Positions 26,933-35,946 of a DNA stretch of 64,000 bases are shown one piece after another. Every line of letters begins with the position of its first letter. Position 1 is the first letter of the stretch. This DNA is from Fructobacillus papyrifericola (GTDB taxonomy: Bacteria; Bacillota; Bacilli; Lactobacillales; Lactobacillaceae), in the NCBI RefSeq assembly GCF_018437235.1, contig NZ_JAAMFJ010000001.1, positions 372,001-436,000 of the forward strand. Reading direction: 5' to 3'. Under the pieces are notes generated by a model. The model was not told where the DNA came from. It was given only the letters and a program-made list of their open reading frames with translations, and searched no databases. Made by a program: the position numbers and the translations under genes.

Positions 26933-28165
26933 ATGACATTTATGCAACAAGACCCCTTGGTCTTTTCAGGTATTGAACAGGAAGCAGCACGGCAGAATCG
27001 CACCATCGAGCTGATTGCTTCGGAAAACTTCGCTTCGGCGGCCGTCCGTGCCGCCCAGGGCTCGGTTTTGACGAACAAGTACGCCGAAGGCTACCCATAT
27101 AAGCGGTACTATGGGGGAACGGAATACGTTGACGTAATCGAACAGGCGGCCATCGATCGCTTAAAGGCGCTCTTTGGGGCCGAATACGCCAATGTGCAGC
27201 CACACTCCGGTTCGCAGGCCAACGCGGCCGCTTACATGGCCTTCTTGAAGCCTGGCGACACCATTTTAGGCATGGACCTGGATGCCGGTGGCCACTTAAC
27301 ACACGGGGCCAAGGTGTCCTTTTCTGGCAAAGTCTACCACTCGGAAACCTACGGCCTAGATCCTGAAACCGAGCAGTTGGACTACGAGGCCATTTTGAAC
27401 AAGGCCAAGGAAGTGCAGCCACAAATGATCGTAGCGGGGGCATCCGCCTATTCACGCAGTATCGACTTTAAGAAGTTTCGGGCCATCGCCGATGAAGTCG
27501 GGGCCTTCTTGATGGTTGACATGGCCCACATTGCCGGCTTGGTTGCCGCTGGCTTGCACCAAAACCCGGTGGGGATTGCTGACGTGGTGACGTCGACCAC
27601 CCACAAGACCTTGCGGGGACCACGTGGTGGGGTGATTTTGTCCCAGGACCAGTACGCCAAGCAAATTAACTCGGCCATCTTCCCGGGCTCTCAGGGTGGG
27701 CCCTTGGAACACGTGATTGCGGCCAAGGCCGTGGCCTTTGGCGAGGCTTTACAGCCAAGCTTTAAGGACTACGCCAAGCAGGTGATTGCAAACGCCAAGG
27801 CCATGGTTTCGGTCTTCAACGAAGCGGAAACGATTCGAGTGGTTGCCGGTGGAACCGATAACCACCTCTTTAACTTGGATTTGACGGGAACCGGCTTGAC
27901 CGGAAAGGAGGCCCAGGAATTGTTGGATTCCGTTTCAATCACGACCAACAAGGAAGCCTTGCCAAACGAACAACGCTCACCATTTGTCACTTCTGGGATC
28001 CGCATTGGAACGCCGGCCATCACGACCCGGGGCTTTGATGAAGCGGCCAGCCGTCAAGTGGCCCGTTTGATTGTTGGTGCTCTAGAAAACCCAAGGGATG
28101 AAAAAGTCTTGAAGCAAATCAAGCGTGACGCCGAAAAACTTGCCATTATTCACCCAATGCCATAA
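26933..28165 (+). CDS. glyA: Serine hydroxymethyltransferase
   Basis: A 410-residue PLP enzyme that interconverts serine and glycine while charging tetrahydrofolate. The PLP lysine is in [42 protein letters not shown] and [13 protein letters not shown] are family hallmarks. ATG 26933 follows TAGGAGAAAAG; a longer in-frame start upstream has no ribosome site. The leader has a TATACT -10 at 26847-26852. The cyclo-ligase downstream also belongs to one-carbon folate metabolism. Confidence 0.97.
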   Translation: MTFMQQDPLVFSGIEQEAARQNRTIELIASENFASAAVRAAQGSVLTNKYAEGYPYKRYYGGTEYVDVIEQAAIDRLKALFGAEYANVQPHSGSQANAAAYMAFLKPGDTILGMDLDAGGHLTHGAKVSFSGKVYHSETYGLDPETEQLDYEAILNKAKEVQPQMIVAGASAYSRSIDFKKFRAIADEVGAFLMVDMAHIAGLVAAGLHQNPVGIADVVTSTTHKTLRGPRGGVILSQDQYAKQINSAIFPGSQGGPLEHVIAAKAVAFGEALQPSFKDYAKQVIANAKAMVSVFNEAETIRVVAGGTDNHLFNLDLTGTGLTGKEAQELLDSVSITTNKEALPNEQRSPFVTSGIRIGTPAITTRGFDEAASRQVARLIVGALENPRDEKVLKQIKRDAEKLAIIHPMP

Positions 28166-28189
28166 GTAAACTTATTTAATTGAAATGAA

Positions 28190-28750
28190 ATGACAGCTAT
28201 TCAATCCAAAAAACAGGTTCGGCAAGAACAAAAGGCACGTTTAAAAAGCTTTTTAGAAGAGCAGCCTGAGCGAAAGGAAGCGGAAGAAAAAGCGTTGTAC
28301 GAAAAATTCTTTTCTTCTCCGGACTGGCGTTCGGCTCAGACCATTGCCCTGACGATGGCCATGCCCTTTGAAGTCGCTACAAGGCCAATTATGGAAGCGG
28401 CCTTAAAAGCGGGAAAGACCGTGCTAACCGCTCGGGTCGAAGCAGGCAAACAGTTGAGCTTTGTCCGAATCGATGAGCAGACGACTTTTCAACCGGTTGG
28501 CTCTTTCGGCCTTTTGGAACCAGTGGAAGGACCAGTTTTTGACTTGTCTCAGATTGACCTGATGCTGGTGCCCGGGCTGGCCTTTGATCAGCAGACCGGG
28601 CAGCGACTGGGCTTTGGTGGGGGTTACTACGACCGGGTGCTTGCCGACTATCCGGGGGCAACGGCCAGCTTGGCCCTTTCAGTTCAGCAGCGAGCCGGTT
28701 GGTTGGTGGATGACTTTGACCAAGCGGTGCAGACAATTATCAGTAACTAA
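28190..28750 (+). CDS. 5-formyltetrahydrofolate cyclo-ligase
   Basis: A 186-residue enzyme that converts 5-formyl-THF to 5,10-methenyl-THF with ATP. The signature LGFGGGYYDRVLADY and the central LMLVPGLAFD are clear, and the Arg/Lys-rich N-terminus is typical. No strong ribosome site precedes the ATG. It lies 24 bases after glyA, whose enzyme produces the 5-formyl-THF by-product, so the two genes fit functionally. Confidence 0.93.
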   Translation: MTAIQSKKQVRQEQKARLKSFLEEQPERKEAEEKALYEKFFSSPDWRSAQTIALTMAMPFEVATRPIMEAALKAGKTVLTARVEAGKQLSFVRIDEQTTFQPVGSFGLLEPVEGPVFDLSQIDLMLVPGLAFDQQTGQRLGFGGGYYDRVLADYPGATASLALSVQQRAGWLVDDFDQAVQTIISN

Positions 28751-28756
28751 ATTTTT

Positions 28757-28787
28757 GACAGATGGATTCGTTCATCTGTCTTTTTTT
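28757..28787 (+). terminator. Intrinsic terminator after the cyclo-ligase gene
   Basis: GACAGATG pairs with CATCTGTC and is followed by seven T. Confidence 0.92.
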
Positions 28788-28788
28788 C

Positions 28789-28817
28789 TTGTAAAAGCGA
28801 ACAGATGTTCGTATAAT
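28789..28817 (+). promoter_or_regulatory. SOS promoter with LexA box
   Basis: TTGTAA (28789-28794), 17-base spacer, TATAAT (28812-28817). The spacer holds the palindrome CGAACAGATGTTCG (28798-28811), a perfect match to the Gram-positive LexA core GAAC-N4-GTTC. LexA would block RNA polymerase until DNA damage. Confidence 0.88.
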
Positions 28818-28851
28818 TAAAGGAGCAAAAATAAGAGAAAGGACGAGCAGC

Positions 28852-30189
28852 ATGGTTTCGAATCGATGGCAGAAAATTTATGAAGAAGAAGCGCGTCGGG
28901 TCATTTTTTTAATTGATTCTAAGAGTTTTTACGCCAGCGTGGAGTGTGTCGAGCGGGGATTGAATCCCTTAAAGGCCATGCTGGTCGTTATGTCCCACCA
29001 GGAAAACCTGAAGGGTGGGCTGGTCCTGGCCTCTTCACCAATGGCCAAGAAACGCCTGGGAATTTCCAATGTAACTAGGCAAAAGGATGTCCCGGACGAC
29101 CCGAATTTGGTCAAGGCCGAGCCGCGCATGAACCTATACATTAAAAAGAACCTTGAGATTAACGCCATCTACCAGCGTTACGTGGACGAGGCGCACTTAC
29201 TGCCTTATTCCATTGATGAATCAATTTTAGACGTGACGGATTTCTGGCGGCTATTTGCTGATTCACCAAAAGAGTTGGCGGAAATGATCCAAAAACAAGT
29301 GCTCAAAGAAACCGGTATCTATCTATCCGTTGGCATTGGCGACAGTCCGGTTCTAGCGAAATTAGCCTTAGACCTGGAAGGCAAGAAGGCCCGGCATCTT
29401 TTGGCCGAGTGGCACTATGAAGACGTGCCCGAAAAGCTCTGGCCGGTCACGGACTTTTCTTCGGTTTGGTCAATTGGCCGAAAAACGGCTCAGAAACTGA
29501 AGGGCTGGGGAATCGATTCGCTTGGTGACCTGGCGCGGTACAATCCCTACGTGTTAAAGCAAAAGTTAGGGATCGTTGGTGAGCAACTCTATGCCTTGGC
29601 CTGGGGGATCGACCGGTCCGATTTAGCTGAAGAAGTTCAGGTGAAGAATAAATCCTATGGGAACTCCCAAGTGCTGCCCTATAATTACCGAAACCGGGAG
29701 GAGATCCGGGTTGTCATCTTGGAAATGGCCGATCAGGTAGCGGCCCGCTTGCGGGCACACGGGGTACAGGCCGCCTTAGTTAGCCTCTACTTGGGTTATG
29801 CCGAGCAAAAGATTGACTTTGATGAGCGACACGACCGGTCAACCGGCCTACACAAGACGGTTCGAATCGAGCCAAGCAATAAGACCAAAACCATGATGGC
29901 GGTCTTAGAGGGTCTCTTTAACCGTTACTGGGACGGGCGACCAGTCCGTCACGTTGGGGTGACCATGGCGGATTTAGGAACAGAACGGATTCGACCACTG
30001 TCCCTCTTTGACGAACCGGCCGATGAAAAAGAAGAAAAGCAGGACCCGGTGGACCAGGTTGTCGATCAGTTACGACAGCGCTTTGGGGCAGCGGCGATTG
30101 TCCGCAGCCTGTCGCTTGAACACGGGGCCCGGGCGATTGAGCGGGCCGGCCTGGTGGGCGGCCACAACGGAGGCAATGCCTATGAGTAA
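28852..30189 (+). CDS. Y-family DNA polymerase, UvrX/UmuC type
   Basis: A 445-residue error-prone translesion polymerase. The catalytic aspartate motif is FLIDSKSFYASVE, the second acidic motif is PYSIDESILDVTDFW, and the helix-hairpin-helix region reads VWSIGRKTAQKLKGWGIDSLGDLA. It matches the UvrX (YqjW) group of Firmicutes rather than DinB. It is controlled by the LexA box directly upstream and overlaps the YolD-like gene by eight bases. Confidence 0.92.
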   Translation: MVSNRWQKIYEEEARRVIFLIDSKSFYASVECVERGLNPLKAMLVVMSHQENLKGGLVLASSPMAKKRLGISNVTRQKDVPDDPNLVKAEPRMNLYIKKNLEINAIYQRYVDEAHLLPYSIDESILDVTDFWRLFADSPKELAEMIQKQVLKETGIYLSVGIGDSPVLAKLALDLEGKKARHLLAEWHYEDVPEKLWPVTDFSSVWSIGRKTAQKLKGWGIDSLGDLARYNPYVLKQKLGIVGEQLYALAWGIDRSDLAEEVQVKNKSYGNSQVLPYNYRNREEIRVVILEMADQVAARLRAHGVQAALVSLYLGYAEQKIDFDERHDRSTGLHKTVRIEPSNKTKTMMAVLEGLFNRYWDGRPVRHVGVTMADLGTERIRPLSLFDEPADEKEEKQDPVDQVVDQLRQRFGAAAIVRSLSLEHGARAIERAGLVGGHNGGNAYE

Positions 30190-30577
30190 GGACTTTTTAA
30201 CTGAAGAGGAGCTCGTTGACACCGCTGCCCAGTACTTCAAGCAGGATTATCGGGAGCGGGGGAAGGTGAAGTGGAACGGCTTCTTCTTATCCGACCACAC
30301 GGCTAAATTGAAGAAAAAGGCCCGCTTCCAACAGGCCAGTGAAGCCGCGGTCTGGCAGCCGAAGATGACTTTTGACGCCATTCAAGAACAGGTCCGTCTA
30401 GCCTTTGAACGACACCGAAAGCTGTGTTTTCAGGAGCGTGAGGTCGATTCAGACAACCGGATTCCACTTGAACAAGTTGGCTACGTGACGGCCTTTTATT
30501 CGGAGGGTTTTTACCTGGATGAACGCCCAATCGAATGGGAATCGGTTCGTTTTGCGGAGGTGCAGCATGATAAGTGA
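30182..30577 (+). CDS. YolD-like domain protein
   Basis: A 131-residue protein with a central DYRERGKVKWNGFFLSDHTAKL stretch, matching the YolD-like domain found next to Y-family polymerases in Firmicutes, and a C-terminal GYVTAFYSEGFYLDE region. YolD-like proteins are proposed to partner UmuC-type polymerases. The start ATG overlaps the polymerase stop, and its end overlaps the next gene by eleven bases. The N-terminal 25 residues are unassigned. Confidence 0.75.
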   Translation: MSKDFLTEEELVDTAAQYFKQDYRERGKVKWNGFFLSDHTAKLKKKARFQQASEAAVWQPKMTFDAIQEQVRLAFERHRKLCFQEREVDSDNRIPLEQVGYVTAFYSEGFYLDERPIEWESVRFAEVQHDK

Positions 30578-30827
30578 ACAAATGACGAAAGACTTGAAAA
30601 AAGCTATTGAACCGCTCTTTAAAAGGGAAAAGAACACCCTCTACGAAGTGCACCTGGTTTACCAAGTCTTTTCAGACCAGTTGAACGTTTTCTTTGAGTG
30701 GGGCCGAATTGGCCACGCCACCACCTCGCGGCAGATTCGCAGCTTTTCCCATAGCTCACTCGAGCAGGTACAGGAGTTGCAGCAGGTACTTAGTCAGTTA
30801 CTGCCAGTGACCGTTCGGCTGAATTGA
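30567..30827 (+). CDS. Unknown 86-residue protein, third gene of SOS cassette
   Basis: I do not recognise a family with certainty. It starts at ATG 30567 behind GGAGGTG and overlaps the YolD-like gene, so it is very likely translated with it. It has an amphipathic N-terminus (LKKAIEPLFKREK), a central YQVFSDQLNVFFEWGRIG and a C-terminal LEQVQELQQVLSQLL helix that could form a coil. There is no signal peptide or membrane segment. Position argues for a role in damage tolerance. Confidence 0.75.
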   Translation: MISEQMTKDLKKAIEPLFKREKNTLYEVHLVYQVFSDQLNVFFEWGRIGHATTSRQIRSFSHSSLEQVQELQQVLSQLLPVTVRLN

Positions 30828-30847
30828 TGCTTGTTTTTTAACCTCTT

Positions 30848-30876
30848 TTGACATATTTCACATCAATGGTTAACAT
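30848..30876 (+). promoter_or_regulatory. Promoter of pyruvate oxidase gene
   Basis: TTGACA (30848-30853), 17-base spacer, TAACAT (30871-30876). A second -10-like TATACT lies at 30893-30898. Confidence 0.6.
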
Positions 30877-30929
30877 TTCTGAAACAAAAGACTATACTGA
30901 GTCTAAACAAAGAAAACAGGAGATGTCTT

Positions 30930-32749
30930 ATGTCAGAAAACAACACTGTCTCAGCAAGCGTCGCAATGTTAAAAGTTTTGGAAAACTGGGGTGTCGACCA
31001 CCTCTACGGTTATCCTGGGGGTTCTTTTAACTCCACGATGGCTGCATTAGCCGATGAAAAGGACCGGTTGAAGTACGTCCAAATTCGTCACGAACAGGTT
31101 GGTGCCATGGCCGCTTCGGCCGATGCCAAGCTGACCGGTAAGATTGGGGTGGCCTTTGGGTCTGCCGGACCTGGGCAACGAACTTATTGACCGGTCTTTA
31201 CGATGCCCGTGAGGACCACGCGCCCGTTTTGGCCCTGGTTGGTCAAACGGGAACGGCCGTGATGAACTCGCACTTCTTCCAAGAATTCAACGAAGACCCA
31301 ATTTTTGAAGACGTTTCGGTTTACTGCCGAACGGTGATGACCGCTAAGAGTCTGCCACACGTTGTTGACCAGGCCATCCGTGAAGCTTACGAGCACCGTG
31401 GCGTTGCCGTTGTCATTATTCCAAATGACTTGGGTTACGAACAGATCCCTGATTTGCACTATGGTTCACACGGACCAAGTGATGTGAAAAAGACGCCCAA
31501 AGTCCAACCAAACGATGCCGAAATCGATGAGTTTTTGGACATGGTTCAAAAGGCTAAGCGACCCGTCTTCCACGTTGGTCGTGGAATCCAAGACGGTGGC
31601 GATGCCATCATCGAATTGTCAAAGAAACTGCAGATTCCTATTGTCATGACCGGTTTGGCCAAGGGTTACATTGACGAATCCTACGAAGGGAACTTGGGCA
31701 TGGCCAACCGTGCAGCTCACAAGGCGGCCGATGAAATCATGGCAAGTGCGGACTTGCTGATTACTATTGGGGCCGACTTCCCATTTGCTGATTTGATTTA
31801 TCAAACCCACCAATTCAAGTTCGTTCAAGTCGATAACAACCGGGTCGAACTTGGCCGGCACCACGACTTGGACCTCGGAATCTGGTCCGATGCAACCGTC
31901 TTTGTAGAAGCGGCTTTGGCAAAGGCTGAACCCGTTAAGGAACGGCCATTCATGAAAGCCGCCATTGCGGATAATGAAAATTGGCAAGCCTACATGCAGC
32001 GTCAAGCCGATGATGAAACGGCACCAATTAAGCCAGCAGCCATTTATAAGCAAATTAACCGCATTGCTGAAAAGGATGCGATCTTCTCGATCGATGTTGG
32101 TGACAACATCATTAACGCCTTCCGCCACTTGCACGTTTCAAAGGAACAAAAGATGGTGATTTCAGCCCTCTTTGCTTCCATGGGAACCGGTCTGCCAGGG
32201 GCTTTGGCTGCTAAGATGTCCTACCCTGATCGGCAGGCCATCCAAGTCGCCGGTGACGGTGCCTTTTCAATGGTCATGCAGGATTTGATCACCGAAAAGA
32301 AGTACCAGCTGCCAATCATCAACGTGATTACGTCGAATATGACGTTGAACTTCATCAAGTCCGAACAAGACGACGTTGCTATGCACCACTCAGGCATTCA
32401 CTTGGCAGACCAAAACTTTGCAAAGATTGCCGATGGCATGGGTGTTGAGGCCGTCGAAGTTCGCGATCCCGCCGACTTGGCTGCCGCTTTTGACCGGGCC
32501 GTTGAAGTTACCAAGGCCGGACGGCCATTCCTGATTGACGTCAAGATTTCAGACGAGCGGACCTTGCCCGTTGAGGAATTGCAGTTGCATCAAGAAGGGG
32601 ACCACTTCGTTGAAAGCATCAACCCTAGCTACAATGCAAACCTTGACTTGCCACAGCCAAAGGGTGTTCGGGACTTTCTCGACTCATACGGCGGTCAAGA
32701 CTTGAAGACTTTACCTGAATTCTTTGAAGACTATGGCATCAAGTTATAA
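30930..32749 (+). pseudogene. Pyruvate oxidase, single frameshift
   Basis: A TPP- and FAD-dependent oxidase making acetyl phosphate, CO2 and hydrogen peroxide from pyruvate. The first frame gives the N-terminus through HLYGYPGGSFNSTM, IRHEQVGAMAASADAK and GSAGPG. The second frame resumes with LTGLYDAREDHAPVLALVGQ and runs to the natural end, including the TPP motif GDGAFSMVMQDL. One G is missing at about 31170; restoring it gives GPGATNLLTGL. The rest is undamaged, so this is a very recent mutation, a phase variant or a sequence error. An acetolactate synthase is less likely because a separate alsS exists. Confidence 0.85.
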
Positions 32750-32768
32750 TTAATACGTTCACTTATCG

Positions 32769-32794
32769 AAAAGGCGCTTTCGGGCGTCTTTTTT
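32769..32794 (+). terminator. Intrinsic terminator after pyruvate oxidase
   Basis: AAAAGGCGC pairs with GCGTCTTTT around TTTCGG, then T-run. Confidence 0.88.
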
Positions 32795-32806
32795 CTGTCT
32801 GAAATC

Positions 32807-32836
32807 TTGCAGAAGAGCGGATAAGACGTGTATAAT
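32807..32836 (+). promoter_or_regulatory. Promoter of gpmA
   Basis: TTGCAG (32807-32812), 18-base spacer, TATAAT (32831-32836). The spacer contains GCGGATAAGACGTGT, nearly repeated in the yeiH promoter. Confidence 0.65.
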
Positions 32837-32861
32837 CAATCACAAATAAAGGAGTCATGCC

Positions 32862-33590
32862 ATGCCAACACTCGTTTTACTGCGCCACGGACAAAGTGAA
32901 TGGAACCAAGAAAACCGCTTTAACGGTTGGATTGACACAGAGCTGTCAGCGGTTGGAAAAGAACAGGCCCGCACCGCTGGCAGACTTTTGCAAGATCAGG
33001 GATTGTTCTTTCAAAAGGCCTATTCTTCGGTTCTGACCAGAACAATCATGACGGCCAACCGGCTCTTGGAAGAACTGGGCCAGTCCTATGTCAAACAGGA
33101 AAAAGTCTGGCGCTTAAACGAACGGCATTACGGCATCTTACAGGGCGAAAACAAGACGGCCATGCGGGATAAATACGGAGCCGAACAAGTCCAAACCTGG
33201 CGCCGGTCCTATTCCGTTTTACCACCGGCCGTTTCAGCCATCGCCCCCAAAGTCGTCATTGCCGGTAGGACTTATCCGGCCTTTGACGCCCGCTACAAGG
33301 TACTGCCCTTAAAGGATCTGCCAAAGTCGGAAAACATTCAAAGCACGGAAGCCCGGGTAAGGCCTTTTTACGAAGGGAGCTTGCTGCCGGAATTAAGGGC
33401 CGGCCACGACGTCTTGGTGGTCGCTCACGGAACATCGATTCGAGCACTGACTAAGTTGATTGAAGGACTGACGGCAGAAGAGGTGACCAAAGTCGAAATC
33501 CCAAACGGGGAGCCGATTCTTTACGACTTTTCGAACGATTTAACCATTCAGCAAAAAACGGTCTTAACCAAAGCGGAGAAGGACGAGTGA
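32862..33590 (+). CDS. gpmA: Phosphoglycerate mutase, cofactor-dependent type
   Basis: A 242-residue mutase interconverting 3- and 2-phosphoglycerate. The phosphohistidine is in LVLLRHGQSEWN; RFNGWIDTELS, VWRLNERHYGILQGENK and VVAHGTSIRAL complete the set of dPGM motifs. The middle region differs slightly from the common form (SYSVLPPAVSAIAPK). It has its own promoter, and its stop codon lies within the terminator stem. Confidence 0.93.
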   Translation: MPTLVLLRHGQSEWNQENRFNGWIDTELSAVGKEQARTAGRLLQDQGLFFQKAYSSVLTRTIMTANRLLEELGQSYVKQEKVWRLNERHYGILQGENKTAMRDKYGAEQVQTWRRSYSVLPPAVSAIAPKVVIAGRTYPAFDARYKVLPLKDLPKSENIQSTEARVRPFYEGSLLPELRAGHDVLVVAHGTSIRALTKLIEGLTAEEVTKVEIPNGEPILYDFSNDLTIQQKTVLTKAEKDE

Positions 33591-33607
33591 AAACTCGTCT
33601 TTTTTGT
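33582..33607 (+). terminator. Intrinsic terminator overlapping the gpmA stop
   Basis: GACGAG (33582-33587) pairs with CTCGTC (33594-33599) and is followed by a T-run; the TGA stop is in the loop. Confidence 0.88.
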
Positions 33608-33662
33608 TTGAAAAATTAGGAGAAGAAGTTCAGAATGGGGGCGAAAGATGAAAGGAGACAGT

Positions 33663-34319
33663 ATGGATTTTGAAAAAGTGTTGACCAATCGCCACTCCGT
33701 TCGTCAGTTTTCGGAAAAGAAAATTGACCAAATGACTCTTTTTGACCTGGTTGAAGAGGCGCAGAGCAGTCCTTCCTGGGTGAACGCTCAAGAAGTTGGG
33801 GCAGTGGTTGCCATCGGCGACCGGCTCGAACAGATGCGTGATAGGCATGCCGCCCTAAACGCGGATGAAGCTGTCAAGAGTCAGCCAATCATTCCATACC
33901 GGCCCATTCACGAGTGGCCGGAACCCGCACAAAGCAACATGAAGGGCTGGTTCCAGTCGGTCTCTGCTGCCTTGGGTGACAACGGTTCGGACCAACTGGG
34001 CAAGACGGGCAGTCAGCTCTATCAAGCTCAGGCGGTTGTTTACCTGACTTTGCCAAAGGGCTACTCCGACTGGTCCTTGGTTGACCTTGGCATTTTTGCG
34101 CAGACACTGATGCTTGCGGCAACCAACAAGGGGATTGGTTCCATTCCTGCCTACCAGTACGTGCAGTACCCAGAGCAGTTGGCCGAAGCACTCGAACTGC
34201 CAATCGACCGCGTGCCAATTCTGGGTATCGGCCTGGGTTATTTCGATGAAAAAGTCCCACTGAACCAAATCCGAAGCCAGCGGATGCGCAAAGAAGACAT
34301 TTTGACCATCAAGGACTAG
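33663..34319 (+). CDS. Nitroreductase family protein
   Basis: A 218-residue FMN-binding oxidoreductase. NRHSVRQFSEKKID is the FMN-binding start of the family, LVEEAQSSPSWVNAQEVGAVV follows, and LMLAATNKGIGSIPAYQYVQYPEQLAEALELP with GIGLGYFD forms the C-terminal part. ATG 33663 follows AAAGGAGACAGT. The natural substrate is unknown; such enzymes use NAD(P)H and reduce quinones or nitro compounds. Confidence 0.9.
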   Translation: MDFEKVLTNRHSVRQFSEKKIDQMTLFDLVEEAQSSPSWVNAQEVGAVVAIGDRLEQMRDRHAALNADEAVKSQPIIPYRPIHEWPEPAQSNMKGWFQSVSAALGDNGSDQLGKTGSQLYQAQAVVYLTLPKGYSDWSLVDLGIFAQTLMLAATNKGIGSIPAYQYVQYPEQLAEALELPIDRVPILGIGLGYFDEKVPLNQIRSQRMRKEDILTIKD

Positions 34320-34384
34320 GTCTTAACAGACGTTTCGTACTTTGTTAAAATACAAGTAGAGCAAAGGAAAGGATGGTGTCATTC

Positions 34385-35050
34385 ATGGCAAAGGTATTAG
34401 TGATCGGTGCCCATGGTAAAGTCGGCCACTTGGCCGCTTTGGACTTGGTTGAGGCCGGCGATACAGTTTATGCTGGTTTCCGTAGTCCCAATCAATTTGA
34501 GGATCTAGAAACAAAGGATCGGCTGAACCCGGTTCTCTTCGATTTGACGATGTCTGCTGAGGACATGGTGAAGATCTTGACGGATTATCAGATTGATCAA
34601 GTCGTCTTTTCCGCCGGTGCCGGTGGGAAGGGTGGTGCCGAACGAACAACCGAAGTCGACTTGGATGGTGCTGTGAAAGCCATGGAAGCCGCCGAAAAGA
34701 CTGGTGTGAAACAGTTTGTCATGGTTTCGGCAGCCGGTGCCGATAACCGGGTCATTTGGAAAAAGTCCGGCATCTACACTTACTTCATGATGAAGCACTA
34801 TGCTGACCGCTTCTTGCAGCAATCGAACCTGCCTTACACAATCCTGCGGCCAACCACGCTGAGTGATTCAGCTGGAACAGGTCGCTTGCAATTGATTGAA
34901 GATGGCCAGGCGGGCGCTTCCTCTGTTAGCCGAGCAGACGTCGCCCAGGCGATTGTCACAAGCTTGCACAACCCCAAAGCCCTTAATCGCGTAATTGAAT
35001 TTACGTCCGGTGACGAGCCAATTAAGACCGTTTTTGAAAAACTTGATTAA
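34385..35050 (+). CDS. NAD(P)-binding SDR-type oxidoreductase
   Basis: A 221-residue atypical short-chain dehydrogenase (NmrA/SDR_a5-like). The dinucleotide motif is VLVIGAHGKVGHLAAL, with VMVSAAGADNR, YADRFLQQSNLPYTILRPTTL and SRADVAQAIV typical of the group. ATG 34373 is an alternative start with a closer ribosome site. The substrate is unknown. It may be cotranscribed with the nitroreductase gene 65 bases upstream. Confidence 0.87.
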   Translation: MAKVLVIGAHGKVGHLAALDLVEAGDTVYAGFRSPNQFEDLETKDRLNPVLFDLTMSAEDMVKILTDYQIDQVVFSAGAGGKGGAERTTEVDLDGAVKAMEAAEKTGVKQFVMVSAAGADNRVIWKKSGIYTYFMMKHYADRFLQQSNLPYTILRPTTLSDSAGTGRLQLIEDGQAGASSVSRADVAQAIVTSLHNPKALNRVIEFTSGDEPIKTVFEKLD

Positions 35051-35055
35051 ATAGT

Positions 35056-35091
35056 AAAAAAAGAAGGACCCAATCGGTCCTTCTTTTTTTA
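35056..35091. terminator. Bidirectional terminator
   Basis: AAAAAAAGAAGGACC pairs with GGTCCTTCTTTTTTT around CAATC. It serves the SDR gene and the convergent HAD gene. Confidence 0.9.
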
Positions 35092-35787
35092 CTGCAGGAG
35101 TGTTTTTAGTTCGTTTAATGAGTGCACAATTTTGGTTGGCTTTAAATCGGCAGGGAGGGGCTGCTTTTGTAAGTTGACCCAGATGGTTTCAATTCCTGCG
35201 TTTTGACCACCTAAGATATCGGAGTTCAAGCCATCCCCAATCATAATCGTTTGCTCTTTTTGCATCTTTGGTCGGGCAGCAAAGATTTTCTCGAAGAAAC
35301 GGGCATCGGGCTTGGCGATTCCGAGACTTTCCGAGGTGAAGACTTGGTCAAAATAGGGCATTAGGCGAGTTTCCTTTAAACGCCGCAGCTGGGTTTCTTC
35401 TTGTCCGTTGGTACCGGCTAAAATTGTGTAACGGCCTGAGAGACTTTGGAGGAGGTCCTTTGCGCCATCAATCATCCGGTAATTGTGATCGCGCAAGAAG
35501 GCGTATTCCTCTTCCATCAACTGGGCATCGACTTGGTCGGCCAAATCAAGGGCAGCCAGGGTTTCTGGAAAGCGTTTTTCGAAGATTTCAGTACGGTCAA
35601 TCGTCTTTTCTTCATATTGGTGCCAGAGCTTTTGATTAATGTCTTGGTAGGTGAGAAGGGCCTTCTCAAGTGCCTGACCCGAAAGCTTGGCGTGCTTTTC
35701 AAAGAGGGCGCGAATGTCTTGTACTTCACCGCCGCGAAAGTCTAAAAGCGTATCGTCCAAATCAAAGATTAAGGTGTTGATTGCCAT
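35089..35787 (-). CDS. HAD hydrolase, YjjG-like nucleotidase
   Basis: A 232-residue haloacid-dehalogenase phosphatase. Motif I is FDLDDTLLDF, motif II TILAGTNG, motif III is the lysine of SLGIAKPDARFF, and motif IV is MIGDGLNSDILGGQNAG. The helical cap and overall length match YjjG/YfnB, which dephosphorylates non-canonical nucleoside monophosphates. The start at 35787 follows GGAGGACAGC. Confidence 0.88.
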   Translation of the reverse strand: MAINTLIFDLDDTLLDFRGGEVQDIRALFEKHAKLSGQALEKALLTYQDINQKLWHQYEEKTIDRTEIFEKRFPETLAALDLADQVDAQLMEEEYAFLRDHNYRMIDGAKDLLQSLSGRYTILAGTNGQEETQLRRLKETRLMPYFDQVFTSESLGIAKPDARFFEKIFAARPKMQKEQTIMIGDGLNSDILGGQNAGIETIWVNLQKQPLPADLKPTKIVHSLNELKTLLQ

Positions 35788-35882
35788 GCTGTCCTCCATT
35801 AATTTGCAAAGAATGCTTCAATTATAGCAGGTGCGAGTCTCAGACAAAAGAAGTCCTTTGCTCTTTTAATAAAGAGCTTGAA

Positions 35883-35911
35883 TTGCGCGGATAAGAGGTG
35901 TTTAATATAAT
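35883..35911 (+). promoter_or_regulatory. Promoter of yeiH
   Basis: TTGCGC (35883-35888), 17-base spacer, TATAAT (35906-35911). The spacer contains GCGGATAAGAGGTGT. Confidence 0.6.
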
Positions 35912-35946
35912 TCGTTGCTAAAATAAACACAAAGTCTGGATAACGA

